A stretch of DNA of 26,251 nt from JANXVY01 sp040080145 (GTDB lineage: Bacteria; Pseudomonadota; Alphaproteobacteria; Rhizobiales; Hyphomicrobiaceae): positions 1-26,251 of the forward strand of contig JBEBJA010000181.1 in assembly GCA_040080145.1 (NCBI GenBank), in the 5' to 3' direction. Of this stretch, positions 1-6,911 are shown in pieces. The notes under the pieces are model-generated. The model was not told where the DNA came from, made no database searches, and saw only the letters and a list, made by a program, of their open reading frames with translations. Every line of letters starts with the position of its first letter. Position 1 is the stretch's first letter. The translations under genes were made by a program, and so were the position numbers.

Positions 1-362
1 TGCTCTTGCCGGCGTCGATAGATGTCGTGGGTGGCCGCCTTCGCGGCCATGACGAAAATGGATAGACTGGGAACCATCTGTTTGACCCGGAACACTAGCC
101 ATCCCAGAAAATACACGTGATACCACGCTTGCACTTAAGTAGGGGGCGCTAGATCAACCGACCACTCGATCCTCCTGCCAATCATCGGTTCAAGGCGGGT
201 GTGCTTTTCCCTCCGGGTTCTATTATAAGGAGCAGGAAAGCAAAATCAATGACTGCCAATGCTGCGAAGTTGGCTCTGGGTGTCAACATCCACAGCAACC
301 TGTAATGTCGATCGGAAAATTATCGAGCGTTCACCAACTTTCAAACAATAGAGAGCCAATTC
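1..362. other. Left-edge region with no confident gene
   Basis: No gene can be assigned with confidence. Two short open stretches run off the left edge. On the + strand a frame from base 3 ends at a TAG at 63-65 and could be the tail of an upstream gene. On the - strand a frame is open from a GTG at 134 (directly after a TAA) to base 1, with an internal ATG at 50 followed by GC-rich third positions, and could be the start of a leftward gene. Neither peptide was recognised. The part from about 137 to 362 is relatively AT-rich and probably carries the promoter of the membrane gene starting at 363. A tiny ORF at 249-305 was considered and rejected. Confidence 0.4.
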
Positions 363-2093
363 ATGCTTCGTGTGTCGGCCAGCTTGGTGTCCATATCTTT
401 CGTTGTGCTTAGCATAGCCTCCTGGCGAAGCATCAGCGTGTACGATGAAGGCATTATTTTGACTGGCGCACAGCGTGTTCTGGATGGAGCGATCATCCAC
501 CGCGATTTTTATGCAAACTATGGCCCAGGCCAATTTTACCTGCTCGCTTTGTTTTTTAAGTTTATTGATCAATCGGTCGTTGTGGAACGGTTTTTGGACA
601 TTCTGATTAAATCGCTCATAATTTGTATGATTTATTCTGTATCGTTGTGCTACACGAGCCGGATTTTGGCCGCGTCAATTTCGATAGCAAGTCTGTTTTG
701 GATAGCGTCGATGGGCGCGCCGAATTATCCTATTTGGACTTGCCTCTTGCTCATTCTTTGTCTGATAAAGTTAGTAATACCCGTTCTGGAGGGTGAGGAT
801 GGCAATGCGCGGCTGGTTGTAGCCGGTTGCGTCGTGGGAATAATCGCATTGTTCCGATACGACGTCGGACTGATGGTATTTGTCGCGATTTTGCCAGCGA
901 TTGTCTTGCAGAAATTCGCTTGCGCTGGCCCGTTGTCATCCCGATTGTGGCGGGCTTTTGCGAGTCTGTCGCTGCTGTTGGCTGGCTTTTGTAGCATTTG
1001 CGGGCCTCTGGCGTTTGCATACCTGGCTTGGGGTTCTGTCGCCGATTTTGTCCAGCAGTTCTACCAAATTCCGGCGACTTTTTACGTCCGGACCCGAAGC
1101 CTTCCATTCCCGACGTTCGAAAGCCGCATTGTTCTCAACCGCGAGCTCATCGTCTACCTGCCTCCGCTCGCTGTATTTCTCGGTGTTTTCTCGGTCGTGT
1201 CCTTCAGGAAACGGCGAACCGGAGCAAATCTGATCGAATCCGGCGCTGACCTTGCGGCTCCAGAACGAAATTGTGGAGCGACCGATTTGATCCGCGGCTG
1301 GGATTGGAAGATGGTACTTTTGACAGGACTTACCCTTTTCCTTTTTTTTAAGGGGGTGGTTCGAGTTTCGAGCCTTCATATGGTTCTGGCGCTGGTGCCG
1401 TCTTTTGTCATTTTGGGTGCGATTGTTTTCAGAATGACGGTGGATACTGAGTTCAGCCGAAAACTGCGCACTATGCGCGTATGTCTTGTGCCGGCCTTGG
1501 TGTTGACTAGCGCAACTTCCTTGCTTGCTGCCGGCCATACATTCGTGGCCTCTAAAATCGCTATACTAGAGTTTCGCGATACACGAATTTCCATCGACAG
1601 CAGCCTCAATGTTAACTCTTCCGGTTTCGGAGGGGCGTGCGCTTCTGGCAATAGGGAAATTCGTAGCCGATGTTTTTATCTGCCCGATGGGGCATCGGAT
1701 GCGATTCGTTTCATCCGCCAGAACACCAAGCCCAGTGACCGCATATTCGTTGGGACTATACGCCACGATAAGATTGTCGTTAACGACGTTGCTTTCTACT
1801 TTCTTGCGGACCGGGTACCTGGAACGAAATGGTATCATTATGATCCGGGTGTTCAAACGAGTCTCGACGTTCAAAGCCGCATGGTCGATGACTTAAATCG
1901 CGCCGAGGTGAGGTATGTCGTGCTCTCTCGCTTGTTCGATCAGCAAGTCGAACCCAATGATAGTTCCAAGAGTAGCGGTGTTTTTTTGCTGGATCAGTAT
2001 ATCGAAAAGCATTATGAGCGCGTTCAAGATTTCGGGTTTTATTCTGTTCTGGTGAAGAGAGGTGCGGTTCCACTTGGAGGGTTGACCCGATGA
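363..2093 (+). CDS. Multi-pass membrane protein, probable GT-C-type glycosyltransferase
   Basis: The gene encodes 576 residues. The ATG is preceded by an AGAG purine patch at about 7 bases. Residues 6-20 form a first hydrophobic helix, followed by a loop with an Asp-Glu pair (D28, E29) and the motif HRDFYANYGPGQ (about 46-57). This helix, acidic loop and YGPG arrangement is typical of GT-C polyprenyl-phosphate-sugar transferases (PMT/ArnT-like, GT39/GT83), where the acidic residue is catalytic. About ten more hydrophobic segments follow to about residue 390, then a soluble C-terminal part of about 180 residues, presumably periplasmic. It would move a sugar from a lipid carrier to a glycan or protein at the inner membrane; the substrate is unknown. 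By eye its GC content and codon use are lower than its neighbours', suggesting transfer. It is convergent with the GtrA gene. The family-level call is an inference from topology and motifs. Confidence 0.65.
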   Translation: MLRVSASLVSISFVVLSIASWRSISVYDEGIILTGAQRVLDGAIIHRDFYANYGPGQFYLLALFFKFIDQSVVVERFLDILIKSLIICMIYSVSLCYTSRILAASISIASLFWIASMGAPNYPIWTCLLLILCLIKLVIPVLEGEDGNARLVVAGCVVGIIALFRYDVGLMVFVAILPAIVLQKFACAGPLSSRLWRAFASLSLLLAGFCSICGPLAFAYLAWGSVADFVQQFYQIPATFYVRTRSLPFPTFESRIVLNRELIVYLPPLAVFLGVFSVVSFRKRRTGANLIESGADLAAPERNCGATDLIRGWDWKMVLLTGLTLFLFFKGVVRVSSLHMVLALVPSFVILGAIVFRMTVDTEFSRKLRTMRVCLVPALVLTSATSLLAAGHTFVASKIAILEFRDTRISIDSSLNVNSSGFGGACASGNREIRSRCFYLPDGASDAIRFIRQNTKPSDRIFVGTIRHDKIVVNDVAFYFLADRVPGTKWYHYDPGVQTSLDVQSRMVDDLNRAEVRYVVLSRLFDQQVEPNDSSKSSGVFLLDQYIEKHYERVQDFGFYSVLVKRGAVPLGGLTR

Positions 2094-2133
2094 TGGTGAT
2101 GGGTGTGCTGCGCCGATCACGGTTGCGCCGGTG

Positions 2134-2538
2134 TCATCGGCTTTTTGGGGTCCTGAACGTGTAACTACGGTGCAGAAAATAGCTCGACAGCGCTGGCGCG
2201 ACGACGCCGATCGCGTGTGCGATGTCATCGGCGTGCCAAACGAAATGCACGGCGGGAAAGACGATCCGCGCCAGTCCCACGCTGATCGCCCATATGAGCC
2301 CCAGCGATCCGATATTCACGATGGCAAACCGGACAAATTGCGACCGTGCGTCGTGGGCGCGCGCGCTGTGAAACACGAAGGTGCGGTTCAGCAGAAACGC
2401 GAACGTCAACGCGATCGGAAACGCCAGCACGATTGCCACCTCGAAAGGCACGAACAGGTTGAACGCCGCGCGCGCAGCCACGTTGATGGCCGCCGCACTG
2501 CCTCCGATCAGTATGAAATAGAGCCCTTCCTTCGCCAT
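2134..2538 (-). CDS. GtrA family membrane protein
   Basis: This 134-residue protein has four predicted transmembrane segments (roughly residues 5-27, 34-55, 69-91 and 104-124) and the GtrA hallmark NRTFVF after helix 2, repeated in a related form (HRSYTF) after helix 4. GtrA-family proteins (GtrA, ArnE/F-like, mycobacterial Rv3789) are thought to move or help move polyprenyl-phosphate-linked sugars across the membrane, or to anchor partner enzymes. It is the last gene of a five-gene leftward operon and starts 4 bases after the methyltransferase stop, so it is almost certainly cotranscribed. In mycobacteria a GtrA gene sits beside dprE1 and dprE2; here it shares an operon with a DprE2-like reductase. 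The direction and substrate of transport are not shown by the sequence. Confidence 0.88.
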   Translation of the reverse strand: MAKEGLYFILIGGSAAAINVAARAAFNLFVPFEVAIVLAFPIALTFAFLLNRTFVFHSARAHDARSQFVRFAIVNIGSLGLIWAISVGLARIVFPAVHFVWHADDIAHAIGVVAPALSSYFLHRSYTFRTPKSR

Positions 2539-2542
2539 CGCG

Positions 2543-3208
2543 TCAGGACGCTTTTTTCTGTGCGATGACCAGAAACTGCTTGCCCAGGAAACGCCACGCG
2601 AAGGGCATTTTAAGATAGAGCCGCACGAGGAAGTCGCGCGTCGGCGTATTGTTATTCATGGTGTAGGGCAAGAACCGGTCGATGACCCGCACCACATCGT
2701 AGTTGGCGATCCGCAGTCCTTCGGCGAGCGACAGATCTGATAGGGGCAGATAATGGTCGTAGTAGTCCCAGTATTGGGCATAGCAATAGCGGATGTTCGG
2801 CCCCAGAACGATGAAACGGCCACCCGGTTTCAGAACGCGCCGGATTTCGGCAAACACCGCGTTGCATTCGTCTTTCGACTTCAGATGTTCGAGAAAATTC
2901 GACGTGAACGCAACGTCGATGGAATCGGATTTGATGGCGCTGAGATCGGTGGCAGCGGTGCGCGTGAACACCACGTCCGGGTTCAGATATTTGGGAGAAT
3001 CCGGATTCAGGTCGACCGCAAACTTATGCGCTGCGGTGATGTTGTTGCTGAATTCGCCGTAACCGCACGCTACATCCAGAACCGTGGAATTGGGCGCGAT
3101 CAGCTTGGAAAAGAAATCCTCGCACAAAACGCTCCAGACCCGCTGGCGTTTGGCGAGGCCCGTATTCGCGAACCGGTCACGGTAGATCGTTGAAACATCG
3201 TCGTTCAT
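2543..3208 (-). CDS. Class I SAM-dependent methyltransferase
   Basis: The 221-residue protein has a Rossmann methyltransferase core. Motif I is VLDVACGYG (43-51), followed by an acidic residue in AVDLNPDS (about 64-71), a central DVAFTSNFLEHL segment, and an RVLKPGGRFIVLGPN post-motif. This is the Methyltransf_11/UbiE-like pattern. The C-terminal 70 residues (YYDHYLPLSDLSLAEGL and after) resemble methyltransferases found in surface-sugar clusters. The start codon overlaps the stop of the upstream oxidoreductase gene as ATGA, so the two are translationally coupled. It probably methylates a sugar or lipid-linked intermediate made by its operon partners; this is inference from context. The family call is firm, the substrate unknown. 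Confidence 0.88.
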   Translation of the reverse strand: MNDDVSTIYRDRFANTGLAKRQRVWSVLCEDFFSKLIAPNSTVLDVACGYGEFSNNITAAHKFAVDLNPDSPKYLNPDVVFTRTAATDLSAIKSDSIDVAFTSNFLEHLKSKDECNAVFAEIRRVLKPGGRFIVLGPNIRYCYAQYWDYYDHYLPLSDLSLAEGLRIANYDVVRVIDRFLPYTMNNNTPTRDFLVRLYLKMPFAWRFLGKQFLVIAQKKAS

Positions 3209-4500
3209 TTGTCACCTTGTCCATCAATGGCAGCGGCCATTATGCGCCCATAGCGCACGCTTTCGGAGATGCCCCGATCTTCGGGGTAGTAAAAGCACGT
3301 GTCTGCCACCTGCAACCCAGCGATGGCAGTTTGAATCGGCGGGATGCGCGCCCCAAAGCCCGGCGGGCAGATGGGTTGGGCATGCTTCAGCCGGGACGCA
3401 GTCGCCTCTATCAGATCGTCGTCGCGCAGGGCGGGATTGACGAGCTTGAGGCACGCGTAAGCTTCCGCGATGAGGTCGGCATCCGGCAAGGCCCACTTCG
3501 GGTTCGTCACCGGCATGTAATAGGGCACGTATACGATCGTGTGGCCCGTTGCCCGCAAGTTGGAAAACTCGATGAGCCCGGGAATTGGCGCGCGCGGATC
3601 GACGATGTTGACCCAGAAGTGTTGCGACACTTGCCGCTTGAGTTTGAAGATGAGGCACACGACGCCGATGTTGGCGATGGCCTTATATGCATCTTTGCTT
3701 GCATCTGGAAGGTCTGGGATCATCGACGCAACGAGCGGCGTCGGCACCGTCGAGATGACCGCGTCGTGGGGGGTGCGCTCGCCCTTGGAATGAATGGCCG
3801 TCACGTGGCCATTTGCCGTTTCGACGCGCTCGACAGGTGCGTTGAGCCGCAAGACCCCTCCGCGCGCTTGGATGCCAGCAGCGAGTGCCGTCACGAGCGT
3901 CTCGCTCCCGCCATCAATGTAGCCGAGTTCTTCTTGGAAGATTGATCGCCGCGACGTCCCGATCCGTTTGATCCGCGTCCAGATCCAGGCCGCCGACACC
4001 GGATCGGCCAACTCATGGAATTTGAGCTCGAATAGCGGCCGCCAGAGGCGGTCGTAGACGGCCCGACCGCACGTCCGTTCGATCCATGCGCGTGCCGACT
4101 CGTGTTCGAGTTGCCCGGCGTCCTTGCGCCGCGTCGCAAAAAACATGGTCGCGCCATAACGCACTTTGCTGGCAATGCTGAGCCCTGGGAACCGCAGCAG
4201 CGAGATCGGATCGCCCCACGGGTGGAGCTTGCCGTCGATGAAATAACCCATCGACGTCGGTACCCACCGCATGCGATCGCCGATGCCAAGTTCATCCATC
4301 AAATCGAACGTCGGCTGGTCCGCCTTGCACACAAAATGGTAATACCGCTCGATAGATAGGCCGCCGAAGTCGAAGTGCGCCGCCATACCGCCGACGCGGG
4401 GCGAAGCCTCGTAGACCGTAACCGAATGGCCAGCCCTTAGGGCATGGTAGGCGGCAGCAAGCCCCATGGCCCCGGCTCCAATGACAGCGACATTGGCCAC
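3205..4500 (-). CDS. FAD-dependent amine-oxidase-like oxidoreductase
   Basis: The protein is 431 residues from a GTG start at 4500, chosen because a GGAG lies 7 bases upstream and the dinucleotide-binding motif VIGAGAMG (6-13) then sits at the very N-terminus, as is normal. E31 ends the second strand and binds the ribose, and the SPRVGGMA segment (33-40) is the usual GG motif of the NAD(P)/FAD-dependent amine oxidase/protoporphyrinogen oxidase superfamily. The C-terminus has the FAD-closing pattern (DTCFYYPEDRGISESV). Relatives in surface-polysaccharide clusters act like UDP-galactopyranose mutase or desaturate lipid-linked substrates. It begins 1 base after the epimerase stop and overlaps the methyltransferase start. 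It is not a DprE1-type (VAO-fold) oxidase. The family is clear; the reaction is not. Confidence 0.85.
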   Translation of the reverse strand: MANVAVIGAGAMGLAAAYHALRAGHSVTVYEASPRVGGMAAHFDFGGLSIERYYHFVCKADQPTFDLMDELGIGDRMRWVPTSMGYFIDGKLHPWGDPISLLRFPGLSIASKVRYGATMFFATRRKDAGQLEHESARAWIERTCGRAVYDRLWRPLFELKFHELADPVSAAWIWTRIKRIGTSRRSIFQEELGYIDGGSETLVTALAAGIQARGGVLRLNAPVERVETANGHVTAIHSKGERTPHDAVISTVPTPLVASMIPDLPDASKDAYKAIANIGVVCLIFKLKRQVSQHFWVNIVDPRAPIPGLIEFSNLRATGHTIVYVPYYMPVTNPKWALPDADLIAEAYACLKLVNPALRDDDLIEATASRLKHAQPICPPGFGARIPPIQTAIAGLQVADTCFYYPEDRGISESVRYGRIMAAAIDGQGDK

Positions 4501-4501
4501 G

Positions 4502-5443
4502 TTAGAACTCCAGGACGATGGACGAATACGACGGGTTCTGGAACGTCTCGTGCAACGCGCAATCCAACGAGGTCGGCGTAACCGCAAAGATCGAAGGCCA
4601 GTCGATTACTTCGAACACATCCGGCGTCACCAGCGCCTTCAGCTGCGTCGTTGTGAAAGGCGGGTTCCTGTCGGCCACCGCATAAACCTTCAGCAGCAGC
4701 CAAAACGCCGCGTAGGGAATATGCAAGATCCTGGTGGTCGCACCCGTCGCAGTGCGCACGGCCTTGATCAGATCTATGTAATCGATCTTACTTTGCCCGG
4801 TGATGTTGAAGTTTTCACCTGGCCGCGGGTTGGCGATACAGGCTGCGATGACCTGACAGAAATCGCCAGCATACAGCGGCTGGCGCAGATAACGTCCGTC
4901 GCCTGGTACTGGAAAAACCGGCGTTCGCTTCATGAACCGGGCTAGCCATCCGACGTGTTTGCGGTCGAACCAGCCAAACATCAATGTCGGTCGCAGGACG
5001 CTGCAGGGTATGCCGCTGGCGACTGCCAGCTGCTCCTGCGCTTTCTTGCTCTCGGTGTAGAAATCGCGCGCCATCGAATTCACGACCGAGGAACTGATGT
5101 GGACCATGTGAGGTATGCCGTGGCGCTTAGCTGCCGCGAGCACGTTCTCAGTCGCTGTGATGTTGTTTGCGATGAACGGGCTTTCATCGATTCCGCCGAT
5201 CTGGGCATGGTTCAATACGAGCGTTGCCGCGCCAGCAAAGCTCTCATCCCAATCGCCGGGCATTGCAAGATCGGCTTCGATGACCAAAACGTCGGGATGG
5301 AGCCTCGCCAGCGTCTTGACGTTGGCCGGGTGCTTGTCGATGCCGATGATGCGCGTGTAGCCAGCAGACTTCAGGCGCGGAATGAGATTTTGCCCGATCA
5401 GCCCAGCGGCCCCGGTGACGACAATCGGTCGTGATTTGTCCAT
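4502..5443 (-). CDS. NAD-dependent epimerase/dehydratase family protein
   Basis: The protein is an extended SDR of 313 residues from the ATG at 5443. An in-frame TTG at 5464, overlapping the upstream stop as TTGA, would add 7 residues but has no clear ribosome binding site. The N-terminus has the GxxGxxG motif GAAGLIG (11-17) and a DKHPANVK segment where the cofactor-ribose acidic residue sits. The catalytic Ser and YxxxK pattern is visible as HISSSV and YTESK. The fold resembles UDP-sugar 4-epimerases, dehydratases and 3-beta-HSD-like reductases. It lies between the SDR and the FAD enzyme in the leftward operon, so it probably acts on the same sugar or lipid-linked intermediate. The specific substrate is not identifiable. 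Confidence 0.85.
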   Translation of the reverse strand: MDKSRPIVVTGAAGLIGQNLIPRLKSAGYTRIIGIDKHPANVKTLARLHPDVLVIEADLAMPGDWDESFAGAATLVLNHAQIGGIDESPFIANNITATENVLAAAKRHGIPHMVHISSSVVNSMARDFYTESKKAQEQLAVASGIPCSVLRPTLMFGWFDRKHVGWLARFMKRTPVFPVPGDGRYLRQPLYAGDFCQVIAACIANPRPGENFNITGQSKIDYIDLIKAVRTATGATTRILHIPYAAFWLLLKVYAVADRNPPFTTTQLKALVTPDVFEVIDWPSIFAVTPTSLDCALHETFQNPSYSSIVLEF

Positions 5444-5460
5444 GCTCGAAAGGTCCGCGG

Positions 5461-6213
5461 TCAAAGTTTGGTCTTGTGGAAAATGGCTGCCGGGACATTG
5501 CGCACGATGAACATGATCGGCCGCCAGAACGAGGGAATATAGACCACGGGACCGCTGCCCTTATCTGCGACCGCTTTGATGCGCGCTGCAACCTGATCGG
5601 GCTTGGCCCACAACGGACCCCCTTTTGGAATGTGCGCCGTCATGGGCGTGTCTACGAAGCCGAGCTTCACCACCGCCGCCCGTGCTTTGCCTCGCGCCAG
5701 ACGGTGGGCTATTCCTTCAACAAGTGCCGTGAGCCCGGCCTTGGCTGCTCCATACACATAATTGGATTGCCGTCCGCGATCTCCGGCGACGGAGCTGACT
5801 GCGACTAGAACGCCGCGATTCTGCCGCTCAAGCTGGTCTGCCGCCGCCAAACACCACGCGGATGCGCTCGTAAAATTCACGGCTAGAATGTTGCTGGCGT
5901 GACCTGAATCCGTCTCGGCAATCTTTTGGTCTCCGAGTACGCCGTAAAACAGAAAGATCGCGTCAACTGAACCACCCAGGCTCCCGAGCATTTCAGCCAG
6001 CGTCGCGGCAGCGTCGGCCTGAACAAGGTCGATCGCAACCGTCAGGCAACCACTTGCACCCCGCGCAGCAAGATCGGCCGCTACCTGTTCAAGCCGCGTC
6101 GAATCGCGGCCCGCTAGAACGAGCTTCGCGCCTTCCTTTGCGTAAAGACGGGCGGTTGCCTCCCCTATCGCGGAAAGAGCCCCCAGAATGATAATATTCC
6201 GTTGATGCGCCAC
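5461..6213 (-). CDS. Short-chain dehydrogenase, DprE2-like (decaprenylphosphoryl-2-keto-ribose reductase family)
   Basis: The protein is a classical SDR of 250 residues from a GTG at 6213, which has an AAGGGA about 9 bases upstream. It shows the cofactor motif GALSAIG (11-17), a catalytic SS pair (140-141) and the YGAAK signature (Y154, K158). The stretch GFVDTPMTAHIPKG (185-198) and the C-terminal YIPSFWRPIMFIVRNVP are recognisable from the DprE2 family, which reduces the 2-keto intermediate of decaprenylphosphoryl ribose to the arabinose form in actinobacteria. Proteobacterial homologues exist but are less well characterised. It is the first gene of the operon and its stop overlaps the region of the next start. 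No DprE1 partner is present in the window. The SDR call is firm; the DprE2-like role rests on recalled sequence resemblance. Confidence 0.82.
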   Translation of the reverse strand: MAHQRNIIILGALSAIGEATARLYAKEGAKLVLAGRDSTRLEQVAADLAARGASGCLTVAIDLVQADAAATLAEMLGSLGGSVDAIFLFYGVLGDQKIAETDSGHASNILAVNFTSASAWCLAAADQLERQNRGVLVAVSSVAGDRGRQSNYVYGAAKAGLTALVEGIAHRLARGKARAAVVKLGFVDTPMTAHIPKGGPLWAKPDQVAARIKAVADKGSGPVVYIPSFWRPIMFIVRNVPAAIFHKTKL

Positions 6214-6461
6214 GAGGCCAATCCCTTTTAATGCGACGACGCGATTTGCCCCAAGATCCTCTCGACGCATGTCGCAGGTAGCGCCCAGCGTTGCAACCAA
6301 ATTGAGGGCGTAGCGTCATCGCGATGCCCGGCTGTTCGGGTGCCGAACGTATTCCGTAAGTTTGGCTGCTTGTACGTGACATACCAGCCCGCAGAATTTT
6401 TGATTCTTCGTTTCACAGCCTCCGAGCTGGTATTCTCTTTGCTTTGCGCGTCATCGCCCCG

Positions 6462-6509
6462 CGATGCTTCGCATCGACGCCGCGTCGATCTGAAAGATCG
6501 CCTGCGGCG
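6462..6509. repeat. Three adjacent short hairpins with 3-base loops
   Basis: Three perfect inverted repeats sit almost end to end. They are CGATGC/GCATCG around TTC (6462-6476), CGATCT/AGATCG around GAA (6486-6500), and CGCC/GGCG around TGC (6499-6509). The arrangement looks like a REP-type or degenerate palindromic intergenic element. It is unlikely to be a simple terminator because no T-tract follows on either strand. Confidence 0.55.
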
Positions 6510-6526
6510 AGGCAACCCCACGCGCT

Positions 6527-6568
6527 GATACCAACCCGCACAAGTCAGTACTTATACGGGTTGTTATC
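6527..6568. repeat. 18-base imperfect inverted repeat
   Basis: The left arm GATACCAACCCGCACAAG (6527-6544) and the right arm CTTATACGGGTTGTTATC (6551-6568) pair at 15 of 18 positions across a 6-base loop (TCAGTA). A degenerate direct copy of the left arm lies at 6381-6396. The sequence behaves like a dispersed palindromic repeat; copies elsewhere in the genome would confirm this. Confidence 0.55.
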
Positions 6569-6609
6569 ACTTTGACCACGGACAAGTTCAAGCCTGCGTC
6601 ATCGCCGCC

Positions 6610-6644
6610 AGCGCTTGGGTGTCGTGCTTAGCCAGCCAAGCGCT
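6610..6644. repeat. 9-base stem-loop
   Basis: AGCGCTTGG (6610-6618) and CCAAGCGCT (6636-6644) form a perfect 9-base stem with a 17-base spacer. No T-run follows. It is another component of the repeat-rich intergenic region and its role is unknown. Confidence 0.4.
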
Positions 6645-6911
6645 AGAGCCGTCAGCGCATTGTTTCAGTGTCGTGTTGTCCTTCAGAGGTCCTGTGCGTC
6701 CCGGTGTCGGATTCGCATCCATGGCGGCTTGTGCGTGTCTATTGGAGCACAGAAGGTCGCTCCAATGCTGAAGAGTTCATCGGACGGTCTTGTTGAAAAA
6801 TTGCCGATCCGTTAGGGGCTTTTATCCCCCTGACGAGCGCATGCGCAAATCGTGGCATTTACGATGCATCTTGTGCCCAATCCGGCTGCAGGATGTCGAG
6901 AGGATTTTTTG

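Larger units (their letters stand above)
6214..6911. other. Gene-free, repeat-rich divergent intergenic region
   Basis: About 700 bases separate the leftward surface-sugar operon from the rightward membrane gene. No supported coding region was found on either strand. The stretch holds three adjacent trinucleotide-loop hairpins (6462-6509), a long imperfect inverted repeat (6527-6568), a further stem-loop (6610-6644), and two related copies of an ATACCAnCCCGCAnAA sequence (6381-6396 and 6528-6543). Promoters for both divergent units must lie here, but no clear -35/-10 pair could be picked out. Confidence 0.6.

Noticed and set aside
1..134. Leftward open frame from GTG 134 to the left edge, partly hydrophobic.
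   Set aside because: No ribosome binding site, product not recognised, and a competing + strand frame (3-65) is equally plausible; noted only in the edge-region entry.
249..305. An 18-codon ORF with an AGGAAAG about 8 bases upstream, ahead of the first membrane gene; possible leader peptide.
   Set aside because: Too short to judge, no regulatory codon run and no attenuator-like hairpins after it.
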